Source: Actinomycetes bacterium
Lineage (GTDB): Bacteria > Actinomycetota > Acidimicrobiia > Acidimicrobiales > Bog-793
Reading direction: 5' to 3'
NCBI GenBank assembly: GCA_021821585.1
Contig: JAKACF010000063.1
Location: forward strand, 1 to 11,921
DNA: 11,921 nt
Of the stretch, positions 1 to 6,846 are shown in pieces (the stretch's first letter is position 1; each line of letters starts with the position of its first letter). A program made the position numbers and the translations under genes. The notes beneath the pieces are model-generated. The model saw nothing but the letters and a program-made list of their open reading frames with translations. It had not been told where the DNA came from and made no database searches.

Positions 1-220
1 GATGGAGACCATCAAGCTCCTGCTCGGCCTCGGCGACCCGCTCGTCGGCCGCCTGCTCGCCTACGACGCGCTCGAGCAGTCGTTCCGGGCCTTCAAGGTC
101 CGCCGGGACCCGGAGTGCCCGGCCTGTGGCGAGCATGCCGGCGAGATCGTGATCGCCGAGTACGACGACCTCTGCATGCCGCACGTCATCGAGGCGCCCG
201 CTCCCGCACTGGCGGTGTGA
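1..220 (+). CDS. moeB: MoeB/ThiF-family sulfur-carrier adenylyltransferase, C-terminal end (partial)
   Basis: This is the 3' end of a gene that begins left of the window; the ATG at base 2 is an internal Met. The visible 72 residues carry the family's C-terminal signature: METIKLLLGLGDPLVGRLL, then a phenylalanine-rich strand and KVRRDPECPACG. The CPxCG pair would be the second half of the structural zinc site of MoeB/MoeZ/ThiF proteins. Members adenylate the C-terminal glycine of a small sulfur-carrier protein (MoaD, ThiS or CysO type) in the cytoplasm before sulfur transfer. The protein ends about 30 residues after the zinc cysteines, so it lacks the C-terminal rhodanese domain of MoeZ. Which carrier it serves (molybdopterin, thiamine or cysteine) cannot be read from this fragment. 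A strong hairpin starts 3 nt after the stop, so it probably ends its transcript. Confidence 0.85.
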   Translation, partial: METIKLLLGLGDPLVGRLLAYDALEQSFRAFKVRRDPECPACGEHAGEIVIAEYDDLCMPHVIEAPAPALAV

Positions 221-222
221 GC

Positions 223-249
223 GAGGGCTCCGGCACGGGCGGAGCCCTC
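223..249 (+). terminator. Perfect 10-bp hairpin after the moeB stop
   Basis: Arms GAGGGCTCCG (223-232) and CGGAGCCCTC (240-249) are exact inverse complements around a 7-nt loop. The first arm begins 3 nt after the stop codon. No T-run follows, which is common for terminators in GC-rich actinobacteria. Position and perfect pairing support a transcription terminator; activity is inferred. Confidence 0.7.
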
Positions 250-478
250 TGGCGGACTTCCGGGCTGCCGTCGACCGCACAGATGGCACGGGGTCGGCGC
301 GCGCCCTTACGCTCTTGGCATGTTGCGTCCTCAAAGCTGGACCAGCCCTGCGGGTGGACGTCCCGTCCGGGTGATCGCCGGAGAGCCCGGTGGCAGGCCC
401 CGGTCCGCCGTCGAGGGGCAGCGGGCTGAGCGGGGTGCCAAGAGCCTCATTGGAGGACAGGCGTTCCCCGAGCTGTCG
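250..478. other. Gene-free stretch, possibly older intron sequence
   Basis: No reading frame here resembles a known protein, and no hairpin with a strong stem stands out. Since a group II intron remnant follows on the right, some of this DNA may be a rearranged upstream part of the same intron. I could not identify a 5' GUGYG-type intron boundary or other domain landmarks, so this remains a guess. Confidence 0.35.
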
Positions 479-847
479 GAGCAGCGGCGCATCGCTCGTT
501 GCTCCCGTCGCTGGCCGCCGCAGCGGTCCATGGAGCGAGCCCGGGCGAGGATCAAGGCTCTCACCGGCCCGAGCCAGGTGGGGATGGAGCTGGAGGAGGT
601 CATCAGCCGCCTGGACCTGTTCCTTCGGGGACGGGGCCACTCCCTCTGCACGCAGCAACGAAGTTCGTCACGTCGGAACCGCTGGGCGTGTTGGCGGCTG
701 TTCCACTTGATGTGGAAGAAGCGGGGCCGCACCCTGCCGGCGGGCCAGGCGGACCGCTGGACCAGCGCCTGGTTCCACGACCAGGGCCTGCACAAGCTCA
801 TGGGCACTATCCGATATCCGAAGGCAGCCTCACCATGTCCAGAGTGA
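479..847 (+). pseudogene. Group II intron reverse transcriptase/maturase, C-terminal fragment, frame-shifted
   Basis: Translation in the frame ending at 847 gives RRWPPQRSMERARARIKALT followed by VGMELEEVISRLDLFLRGRG, which matches the start of the maturase (domain X) region of intron-encoded reverse transcriptases, where the usual text is LNxFLRGWGxYFR. Near 650-665 the expected NAATKFV-type motif appears in a different frame, as AATKFV. By about 695 the original frame resumes with RRLFHLMWKKRGR, then AGQADRW, WFHDQGLHKLMGTIRYPKAA and a stop. At least two compensating indels therefore lie within about 60 bp. The RT fingers/palm and the YADD motif are missing upstream. The family call rests on remembered motif patterns, but the run of matching motifs in order is hard to explain otherwise. 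Non-functional. Confidence 0.8.
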
Positions 848-855
848 CCGTCGGT

Positions 856-895
856 GAGCTGTATGCGGGAGAACCGCTCGAAAGGGGGATGGGGA
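856..895 (+). ncRNA. Truncated group II intron domain V-like sequence
   Basis: The stretch starts GAGCTGTATGCGGGAGAACC and continues with GCTCGAAAGGGGG. Bacterial domain V is typically GAGCCGUAUGCGG-GAGA-like loop-CCGCACGUACGGUUC. The 5' strand and the inner hairpin (GCGG/CCGC) are recognisable here, but about 9-10 nt of the 3' strand that should pair back with GUAU are missing. The catalytic helix cannot form fully, so this is a dead ribozyme fragment. It lies 8 nt after the maturase stop, its normal place. Confidence 0.65.
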
Positions 896-930
896 ACCGG
901 GCCATCACGGCACCGCGCCCCTGACTACCG

Positions 931-2520
931 ATGGCAGCTCAGGGTGGGAGTCGGCAGACCGACTCGGGTATCGAGATCCGGCGCTGCTACGGGCCCGACG
1001 ACCTCGCCTCCTTCGACCCCGGGCGGGCGCTCGGCGAGCCCGGCGAGTTCCCCTACACCCGCGGCGTCCAGCGGGACATGTACCGGGGTCGGCTGTGGAC
1101 CATGCGCCAGTACGCAGGCTTCGGCACGGCCGAGGCCACGAACGAGCGGTTCAAATTCCTCCTCCAGGCGGGCCAGACGGGGCTCTCGTGCGCCTTCGAC
1201 CTGCCCACCCAGATGGGATACGACTCGGACCACCCCCGCGCCGAGGGGGAGGTGGGCAAGGTCGGCGTGGCGATCGACTCGCTCGCCGACATGCGGCGCC
1301 TGCTCGACGGCATCCCGCTCGGCGAGGTCTCGACCTCGATGACCATCAACGCCACTGCCGCCATCCTGCTCCTGCTCTACGAGCTCGCCGCCGAGGAGCA
1401 GGGCGTGCCGGCCGAGAAGCTGAGCGGGACGATCCAGAACGACATCTTGAAGGAGTACGTCGCGAGGGGCACCTACATCTACCCCCCCCGCCAGTCGATG
1501 CGCCTCGTCACCGATACCTTCGCCTACTGTGCCGAACGGGTGCCGGGCTGGAACACCATCTCCATCTCCGGCTACCACATCCGCGAGGCCGGGTCGACGG
1601 CCGTCCAGGAGCTCGCCTTCACCCTCGCCGACGGCATCGCCTACGTCGAGGCGGCAATCCGGGCCGGCCTCGGGGTGGACGACTTCGCCGGCCGGCTCAG
1701 CTTCTTCTTCAACGCCCACAACAACCTGTTCGAAGAGGTGGCCAAGTTCCGAGCCGCCCGGAGGATGTGGGCCCGGATCATGACCGAGCGCTTCGGCGCC
1801 ACGAGCGAGCGCTCCACGCGGCTGCGCTTCCACACCCAGACGGGCGGTTCGACGCTCACGGCCCAGCAGCCCGAGAACAACGTCGTCCGCGTGACCACCC
1901 AGGCGCTCTCGGCCGTCCTCGGCGGCACCCAGAGCCTCCACACCAACGGCTTCGACGAGGCGCTCGGCCTGCCGACGACTCGGGCGGCGAAGCTGGCGCT
2001 ACGCACCCAGCAGGTCCTCGCCTACGAGTCGGGCGCCGCCGACACGGTCGATCCCCTGGCGGGCTCCTACTACCTCGAGTCGCTGACCGACGAGGTGGAG
2101 CGCCGTGCGACCGAGTACCTCGAGCGGATCGACGCCATGGGCGGCGCGGTCGTCGCCATCGAGCAGGGCTTCCTCCAGGACGAGATCGAGCAGGCCGCGT
2201 ACGCCTACGCAAAGGCGGTCGACTCGGGTGAGAAGGTCGTCGTCGGCCTCAACCGCTTCGTCGAGTCCGACGCGGAGGAGCCGGAGGTCTTCCCGATCGA
2301 CCCGGCGTTGCAGCACGCTCAGGTCGAGCGCCTGCGGGCGCTGCGGGCCCGGCGCGACCAGGCGGCGGTCGGGGCCGCCCTGGCGGACGTGGCGTCGGCC
2401 GCCCGCGGGACCCAGAACCTCCTCGTGCCGATGAGGGCAGCCCTGGCGGCCGAGGCGACGCTCGGGGAGGTCTCCGACGTGCTGCGGGAGGTCTTCGGGG
2501 TCTACCAGCCGGCGCGCTGA
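931..2520 (+). CDS. mcmA1: Methylmalonyl-CoA mutase, catalytic (large) subunit without B12-binding domain
   Basis: This is the TIM-barrel subunit of a coenzyme B12-dependent acyl-CoA mutase, 529 residues, rearranging (R)-methylmalonyl-CoA to succinyl-CoA in the cytoplasm. Family text is continuous: RQYAGFGTAEATN (59-71), CAFDLPTQMGYDSDHPR (87-103), GTIQNDILKEY (166-176), SISGYHIREAG (211-221), GGTQSLHTNGFDEALGLPT, and VGEVSD-like LGEVSDVLREVFG near the end. Tyr61 and Arg179 align with Tyr89 and Arg207 of Propionibacterium MutB, which hold the substrate carboxylate. Isobutyryl- and 2-hydroxyisobutyryl-CoA mutases differ at both, so methylmalonyl-CoA is favoured. His216 matches MutB His244. The C-terminal cobalamin domain (about 130 residues, DxHxxG) is absent, so a separate small subunit is needed; none is in the window. 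The start is forced, since an in-frame stop lies at 922-924; no good ribosome binding site is seen. Confidence 0.93.
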   Translation: MAAQGGSRQTDSGIEIRRCYGPDDLASFDPGRALGEPGEFPYTRGVQRDMYRGRLWTMRQYAGFGTAEATNERFKFLLQAGQTGLSCAFDLPTQMGYDSDHPRAEGEVGKVGVAIDSLADMRRLLDGIPLGEVSTSMTINATAAILLLLYELAAEEQGVPAEKLSGTIQNDILKEYVARGTYIYPPRQSMRLVTDTFAYCAERVPGWNTISISGYHIREAGSTAVQELAFTLADGIAYVEAAIRAGLGVDDFAGRLSFFFNAHNNLFEEVAKFRAARRMWARIMTERFGATSERSTRLRFHTQTGGSTLTAQQPENNVVRVTTQALSAVLGGTQSLHTNGFDEALGLPTTRAAKLALRTQQVLAYESGAADTVDPLAGSYYLESLTDEVERRATEYLERIDAMGGAVVAIEQGFLQDEIEQAAYAYAKAVDSGEKVVVGLNRFVESDAEEPEVFPIDPALQHAQVERLRALRARRDQAAVGAALADVASAARGTQNLLVPMRAALAAEATLGEVSDVLREVFGVYQPAR

Positions 2521-2531
2521 CGGTGCCGCCG

Positions 2532-2549
2532 GGCAGCGGTCCGGCTGCC
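2532..2549 (+). terminator. Small GC hairpin after the mutase stop
   Basis: GGCAGC (2532-2537) and GCTGCC (2544-2549) form a 6-bp stem with a 6-nt loop, 12 nt after the stop. A second small stem, GGGCC/GGCCC with a 3-nt loop, lies at 2564-2576. There is no T-run. Either could help end the mutase transcript, but stems this short arise easily in such GC-rich DNA. Confidence 0.35.
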
Positions 2550-2919
2550 AGGCGCCCCCGGACGGGCCGGAGGCCCCTGCGATCGCAGCCTGCCCAGGTG
2601 ACCACCCTGTCCGCCAGCTCGGGGCGCCGACCCCTGTGCCGAGCGGACGGTGAGCGAGGTCATGGCGCACCTCCCCGGAGCGGCCGGCTCCCTCGGCGGC
2701 GTGGCCGGGCCCGGGGAGCCGCCCGAAGGGCGGGCCGCCTGGGGGAGGGCATCTCACCGTGAAGCGTCCGTCCACGAGGAGGCTCCTCGGCTCCGACGCC
2801 ACCGGCTCGGGCCGCTCCTCGCCTGCGGGGTGAACTCCCCACCTCCCCGACGCCGGTCTCGTGGCGGGCGCCGCCGGCCTGCGTGAGGCGGCCGGGCAGC
2901 CAACCCCGCCGCTCGCAGC
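2550..2919. other. Convergent intergenic region with no gene
   Basis: The mutase and the minus-strand amidohydrolase end towards each other here. No frame on either strand gives family-like protein; the open frames are GC artefacts rich in Arg, Pro and Gly. The DNA is highly self-complementary: CTCCCCGG (2671-2678) with CCGGGGAG (2711-2718), and GGAGC/GCTCC within it (2677-2691). A 12-bp palindrome CTGCGATCGCAG sits at 2577-2588. These could act as bidirectional termination structures, but I see no specific function. Confidence 0.5.
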
Positions 2920-2948
2920 GGTCCACGTCGCCATTGCCGACGTGGACC
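2920..2948 (-). terminator. Perfect 11-bp hairpin after the amidohydrolase stop
   Basis: GGTCCACGTCG (2920-2930) and CGACGTGGACC (2938-2948) are exact inverse complements with a 7-nt loop. The structure begins 7 nt beyond the amidohydrolase stop codon on the minus strand, where an intrinsic terminator belongs. No T-run follows in that direction. It would also fold in transcripts reading rightward from the mutase, so it may serve both. Confidence 0.75.
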
Positions 2949-2955
2949 TCGCCCG

Positions 2956-4146
2956 TCACGCCGTGGCGGACCGGCCCGCCGAGTAGGCCTCCGCCGTCAG
3001 CCGTTCCCGCTGGCTCTCGTCGGTCGCGAGGTCGACCACCGTCCAGGCCATGGCTATGGCCCCGTCGGTCACCGCCCTGTCGGCGGCCGGTGAGGCGGCG
3101 GCGGCGGTGAACTCCGGCTGGTGGTTGACGGCCGGCAGGCAGTCGAGGCTCACCATCGGGTGGATCGAGGGGATGGCGAGCGAGACGTTGGCCATGTCGG
3201 TCGAGCCGCTCATCGTGACTCCCCCCGGCGGGGGGAAGCTGCGGCCGAGCGCCTCGGCATTGCGCACGTAGAGGGCCGCCATCTCCTCGTCGGTGTGGAA
3301 CTCCGAGTAGGTGGGCCCCTGCGGCAGGATCTCGAGCGAGGCCCCGGTCGCGATCGCCCCGGCCTCGAAGCAGGCCCTCACCTTCGGCGACCACTCCTCG
3401 AGGCGCTCGAGGGTGCGCGCCCGGACGTAGTACTTCGCCTTGGTGAGCGCCGGGATGATGTTCGGGGCCATTCCTCCGAGGGTGACGATGCCGTGCACCT
3501 GGTCGTGGTCCTCGCCGTGCTGGCGGAGCAGCCCGATGGCCACCTGGGCGACGGTGAGGGCGTCCGCCGCGTTGATCCCGTGATGGGGATAGGCGGAGGC
3601 GTGCGCCTCCTTGCCCCGGTAGACGACGTCGTAGTGCTCGACGGCGAGGCAGGGCATGCGGTCCAGCTCGCCCGGGGCGGGGTGCACCATCATGGCGGCG
3701 TGGACGCCGTCGAATGCGCCCCGCTCCATCATGACCACCTTGCCGCCGCCGCCCTCCTCGGCGGGCGTCCCGAGCACCCGGACGCTCAGGCCGAGATCGT
3801 CCGCCACCGCCGCCAGTGCCCGCCCCGCACCGACGGCGGCCGAGGCGATGATGTTGTGCCCGCAGGCGTGCCCGATGCCGGGCAGGGCGTCGTACTCGGC
3901 GCAGATGGCGACCGTGAAGGGACCCGACCCGGCGGTCGCCGAGAAGGCGGTCGGCAGGTCGGCGACCCCCCGGTCCACCGTGAAGCCGGCCTCGGAGAGC
4001 ATCTCGGCGCACCAGGTCGACGCCTGCTCCTCTTCGAAGCCGAGCTCGGGATGCTGATGGATGCGGTGGCTGAGCCCGACGAGCGCCTCGCCGTCGGCCG
4101 ACACCGCCGAGGCGAGGCGGTCCTTTGTCGCCGCCGGGGCGCTCAC
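2956..4146 (-). CDS. M20D-family amidohydrolase (PM20D2/AbgB-like)
   Basis: A 396-residue zinc-type amidohydrolase or dipeptidase, expected to cleave an amide bond in an N-acylated amino acid or dipeptide. Metal-site motifs are in order: HQHPELGFEE (30-39), EYDALPGIGHACGHN (84-98; Cys95 and His97), GTPAEEGGGGK (126-136; Glu130, Glu131), MMVHPAP (152-158; His155), YRGKEAHAS (176-183, dimerisation domain), and GSTDMANVS (314-322). The Cys-Gly-His form and STDxxNVS text point to the M20D group that includes AbgB and PM20D2. It has no signal peptide, so it is cytoplasmic. The GTG start at 4146-4144 overlaps the upstream carboxylase stop as GTGA, implying translational coupling. Pairing with a biotin carboxylase does not reveal the substrate. 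Fold and catalysis are clear; specificity is unknown. Confidence 0.88.
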   Translation of the reverse strand: MSAPAATKDRLASAVSADGEALVGLSHRIHQHPELGFEEEQASTWCAEMLSEAGFTVDRGVADLPTAFSATAGSGPFTVAICAEYDALPGIGHACGHNIIASAAVGAGRALAAVADDLGLSVRVLGTPAEEGGGGKVVMMERGAFDGVHAAMMVHPAPGELDRMPCLAVEHYDVVYRGKEAHASAYPHHGINAADALTVAQVAIGLLRQHGEDHDQVHGIVTLGGMAPNIIPALTKAKYYVRARTLERLEEWSPKVRACFEAGAIATGASLEILPQGPTYSEFHTDEEMAALYVRNAEALGRSFPPPGGVTMSGSTDMANVSLAIPSIHPMVSLDCLPAVNHQPEFTAAAASPAADRAVTDGAIAMAWTVVDLATDESQRERLTAEAYSAGRSATA

Positions 4147-5933
4147 TCGAGCACCGCCACGACGTCGCCGGCCCCGAGGGCGTCCCCGGGCTTCACCCGC
4201 AGCTCCTTCACGACGCCGGCCCGGTCGGCGTTCACCGGGTTCTCCATCTTCATCGCCTCGAGGACGCAGAGCGTCTGGCCCGCCTCCACGCTGTCTCCCT
4301 CCGCCACGAGCACCTTCACGATGGTCCCCTGCATGGGGACGGTGACCTTGCCGTCGCCGCCCATGGCCGGTCCGCCCGAGCCGTGTCGGCCACGCGGGCC
4401 CGCCCGCTTCGCCGCCGGCGAGCCGGCCGCCGCCTGGGGGGACACGGCCGTCCCCGCCTCCGACTGGGGCACCCAGAGCTTCACCCGGTAGCGCCGGCCG
4501 TCGACCTCGGCGTCGACCTCTCTCAGCACGCGGCGCTCACCCTCCTCGGGCCGGGCACCGGCCGTGGCCGCCGCCGTCACCCCCGACAGGTCGAGGCGCT
4601 CCTCGACCCAGCGGGTCGAGTGGGCGGCGCTCACGAAGTCGTCGTGGGAGAGGATCGCCTTGTGCGCCGGGATGGTCGTGGCGATGCCCTCGACGAGGGT
4701 CTCGTCGAGGGCACGCAGCATCCGCCGCCGTGCGGTCTCGCGGTCCTCGCCCCAGACGACGACCTTCGCGACGAGGTTGTCGTAGAACTGGCTCACCTCG
4801 TCGCCGGACTCGTAGCCGGCGTCGGTGCGCGTGCCGAAGCCGTCCGGTGGCCGGAAGGCCGCGATCCGCCCCGGGCTCGGCAGGAAGCGCCCGCCGGCGG
4901 GGTCCTCGGCGTTCACCCGGCACTCGATGGCGTGCCCCCGCCGCCGCGCCGCGAGGTCCTCCTGGGTGAAGCCGATGGGCTCGCCCGCCGCCACCCGCAG
5001 CTGCAGGGCGACGAGGTCGATGCCGGTGACGAGCTCGGTCACCGGGTGCTCCACCTGCAGGCGGGTGTTCATCTCGAGGAAGTAGAAGCGGCCGTCCTCG
5101 TAGAGGAACTCGACCGTGCCGGCGCCCTCGTAGGCACAGGCGTGGCAGATGCGGACCGACGCCTCCCCCATCTGCTGGCGCACCTCGTCGGGGAAGTCGG
5201 GTGCCGGCGACTCCTCGACGAGCTTCTGGTGCCGCCGCTGGTAGGAGCAGTCGCGCTCGCCGATCCAGAGCGCGTTGCCGTGCCCGTCGGCGAAGACCTG
5301 CATCTCGATGTGGCGGGGCCACTCGAGGTACTTCTCGGGATAGACCTCGGGCCGGCCGAAGTAGGCGGTGGCCTCGCGCTGGGCGGACTCCATGGCGTCC
5401 GCCGCGTCGCCGGGGGAGGCGACGACCTTCATCCCCCGCCCGCCTCCGCCGAAGGCGGCCTTGATGGCGACGGGCCAGCCGTGCTCCTCGCCGAAGGCGA
5501 TCACCTCGGAGGCGTCGGTGAGCGGCTCGCTCCGGCCCGGCACCCCGGCGACCCCGGCGCGCTCGGCCGCCAGCCGGGAGCTGATCTTGTCGCCCATGAT
5601 CTCGATCGCCTCGGGGGGCGGCCCGATGAAGACGGCGCCGGCCTCGGCGATCGCCCGGGCGAAGGCGGCGTTCTCCGAGAAGAAGCCGTACCCGGGGTGC
5701 ACGGCCTGGGCTCCGCTGCGCCGGAGGGCGTCGAGGATCGCCTCGGTGTTGAGGTAGCTCTCGGCCGCCGTCTGGCCGCCGAGGGCGTAGGCCTCGTCCG
5801 CCAGACGGACGTGCAGGGCGTCGCGGTCGAGGTCGGAGTAGACGGCCACGGTCGCGATGCCGAGCTCCCGGCAGGTACGGATGACCCGCACGGCGATCTC
5901 GCCACGGTTGGCGATGAGCACCTTGTCGAACAC
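4143..5933 (-). CDS. Acetyl-/propionyl-CoA carboxylase alpha subunit (biotin carboxylase + biotin carrier)
   Basis: A 596-residue AccA3/PccA-type protein that carboxylates its own biotin using ATP and bicarbonate; a separate beta subunit then passes CO2 to acetyl- or propionyl-CoA. In order: biotin carboxylase N-domain (FDKVLIANRGEIAVR at 2-16), HPGYGFFSEN (79-88), ATP-grasp glycine loop FGGGGRGMK (161-169), EMNTRLQVEHP (287-297), carboxylase C-domain to about 445, an Ala/Pro/Gly-rich linker (about 490-525), and a biotinyl domain (528-596) with EAMKMEN, so Lys562 is biotinylated. The GTG at 5933 is chosen because similarity begins there and a purine-rich GGAAGGGGAG sequence precedes it; the frame stays open to 6152 but that part runs antisense through the ligase gene. 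The mutase nearby favours propionyl-CoA as substrate, though acetyl-CoA is equally compatible with the sequence. The beta subunit is not in the window. Confidence 0.93.
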   Translation of the reverse strand: MFDKVLIANRGEIAVRVIRTCRELGIATVAVYSDLDRDALHVRLADEAYALGGQTAAESYLNTEAILDALRRSGAQAVHPGYGFFSENAAFARAIAEAGAVFIGPPPEAIEIMGDKISSRLAAERAGVAGVPGRSEPLTDASEVIAFGEEHGWPVAIKAAFGGGGRGMKVVASPGDAADAMESAQREATAYFGRPEVYPEKYLEWPRHIEMQVFADGHGNALWIGERDCSYQRRHQKLVEESPAPDFPDEVRQQMGEASVRICHACAYEGAGTVEFLYEDGRFYFLEMNTRLQVEHPVTELVTGIDLVALQLRVAAGEPIGFTQEDLAARRRGHAIECRVNAEDPAGGRFLPSPGRIAAFRPPDGFGTRTDAGYESGDEVSQFYDNLVAKVVVWGEDRETARRRMLRALDETLVEGIATTIPAHKAILSHDDFVSAAHSTRWVEERLDLSGVTAAATAGARPEEGERRVLREVDAEVDGRRYRVKLWVPQSEAGTAVSPQAAAGSPAAKRAGPRGRHGSGGPAMGGDGKVTVPMQGTIVKVLVAEGDSVEAGQTLCVLEAMKMENPVNADRAGVVKELRVKPGDALGAGDVVAVLE

Positions 5934-5951
5934 GTCTCCCCTTCCTCGTCC

Positions 5952-5957
5952 TAGTGT
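5952..5957 (+). promoter_or_regulatory. -10 box (TAGTGT) for birA, leaderless type
   Basis: TAGTGT fits the actinobacterial TANNNT -10 element and ends 7 nt before the GTG start at 5965, the distance expected if transcription starts on the first codon. No convincing -35 box is visible and no Shine-Dalgarno sequence fits between. It lies in the 31-bp divergent gap between birA and the carboxylase gene. Confidence 0.6.
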
Positions 5958-5964
5958 CCTCCCG

Positions 5965-6846
5965 GTGCCGGACGACCTCTTCGTGGACGACGCGGCGGGG
6001 GAGGGCTCGACCGAGCAGGCTACCCCGGCCGACCCGCGCCGGTCCTCCTGGCGCCCCTTTCTCCGTCCCGAGCGCCTCGTCGAGGTCGACTCCACCAACA
6101 CCGAGCTCATGCGGCGGGCAGCCGCCGGGGCCCCGGAGGGCACCGTCGTCATCGCCGCCCGCCAGCGTGCCGGCCGGGGGCGGCTCGGCCGGCGCTGGGT
6201 GGGTCACCCCGGCGGCTCGCTGCTGTGCTCGCTGTTGTTCCGGCCCGCCTGGCCGGCCGAGCACTGGCATCTCGCCCCCCTCGTCGTCGCCCTGTCGGCG
6301 GCCGACGCGTCGTCGTCCTCGGCCGGCGTCGAGTGCGCCTGCAAGTGGCCGAACGACCTGCTCGCCGGGCCGGAGCAGCGCAAGGTGGCCGGCGTCCTGT
6401 CCGAGGCCGCGCCCGACGGCGCCCTCGTCGTCGGCATCGGGCTCAACGCCAACTGGCCGCCCGGCTTCCCGCCCGAGGGCGACCCGGACGCCGCCGTCCT
6501 CGCCGCCTCGGCCACCTCGCTCGACCAAGTCGCCGGGTCGCCGGTCGACCTCGAGGCGCTGACGGCCGCCTTCCTCGCCGGGGTGCACCGGCGCTGGGAG
6601 CGCCTCCAGCCCGGTGGGCCGCGCCCTTCGGGCGAGGCGTCGGCCCTGCGGGCCGACTACCTGCGGCGCTGTGCCACCCTCGGCCAGCTCGTGCGTGTCG
6701 AGCTCCCGGCCGAGACGCTGCTCGGGCGCGCCGTCGATATCGACGAGCGGGGCAGGCTCGTCGTCGAGACGGCGTCGGGGGCGCGTCCTGTCGACTCGGG
6801 CGACGTCGTCCACGTGCGCACGGGCACCGCCGGCAGGGCCGGTTAG
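5965..6846 (+). CDS. birA: Biotin--[acetyl-CoA-carboxylase] ligase, class I (no DNA-binding domain)
   Basis: A 293-residue biotin-protein ligase that makes biotinyl-AMP and attaches biotin to the carrier-domain lysine of carboxylases in the cytoplasm. Motifs: VDSTNTELMRR (41-51), AGRGRLGRRW (69-78, nucleotide/biotin loop), CKWPNDLLAG (126-135, Lys127 matching Lys183 of E. coli BirA), RKVAGVLSE (139-147), GIGLNANWPP (157-166), and a small C-terminal beta domain ending DSGDVVHVR. The first 35 residues are low-complexity and there is no winged-helix domain, so it is unlikely to repress transcription as E. coli BirA does. The start is GTG at 5965, because upstream in-frame codons run antisense into the carboxylase gene and a TAGTGT -10 box sits 7 nt before it. 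Divergence from a gene whose product it must biotinylate supports the call. Confidence 0.92.
   Translation: MPDDLFVDDAAGEGSTEQATPADPRRSSWRPFLRPERLVEVDSTNTELMRRAAAGAPEGTVVIAARQRAGRGRLGRRWVGHPGGSLLCSLLFRPAWPAEHWHLAPLVVALSAADASSSSAGVECACKWPNDLLAGPEQRKVAGVLSEAAPDGALVVGIGLNANWPPGFPPEGDPDAAVLAASATSLDQVAGSPVDLEALTAAFLAGVHRRWERLQPGGPRPSGEASALRADYLRRCATLGQLVRVELPAETLLGRAVDIDERGRLVVETASGARPVDSGDVVHVRTGTAGRAG

Larger units (their letters stand above)
479..927 (+). mobile_element. Degraded 3' remnant of a group II intron
   Basis: Two pieces in the right order and orientation mark this as the tail of a bacterial group II intron: a broken maturase C-terminus (about 479-847), then a domain V-like motif (856-895) and a short run to about 927 that would be domain VI and the 3' end. 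The 5' ribozyme half, the reverse transcriptase catalytic domain (YADD) and most of the ORF are absent. The left edge is only where protein similarity fades. The right edge is set because the next gene opens at 931, immediately after an in-frame stop at 922-924. The element cannot splice or move by itself. Insertion just upstream of the mutase gene may have altered that gene's leader. Confidence 0.75.

Noticed and set aside
1492..1499. Run of eight C in the mutase, possible frameshift or phase-variable site
   Set aside because: The frame reads correctly through it into conserved residues, and such runs are expected in this base composition.
925..1941. 338-codon antisense frame opposite the mutase
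   Set aside because: Shadow of the mutase coding strand with low-complexity composition; the plus-strand protein is unmistakable.
2577..2588. 12-bp palindrome CTGCGATCGCAG as an operator
   Set aside because: It lies between convergent gene ends, away from any promoter, and contains a common GCGATCGC word; no regulatory role is supported.
5857..5964. Earlier ATG starts for birA
   Set aside because: They lie antisense within the carboxylase start region; the -10 box at 5952 would fall inside the gene.
5934..6152. N-terminal extension of the carboxylase to 6152
   Set aside because: The 73 extra residues have no biotin carboxylase similarity, and the region codes for birA on the other strand; GTG 5933 has a ribosome binding sequence.
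4537..6813. 758-codon open frame on the minus strand
   Set aside because: It overlaps the carboxylase gene in another frame and its translation is Arg/Gly/Pro/Ala-rich with no family text, a product of GC-rich third positions.
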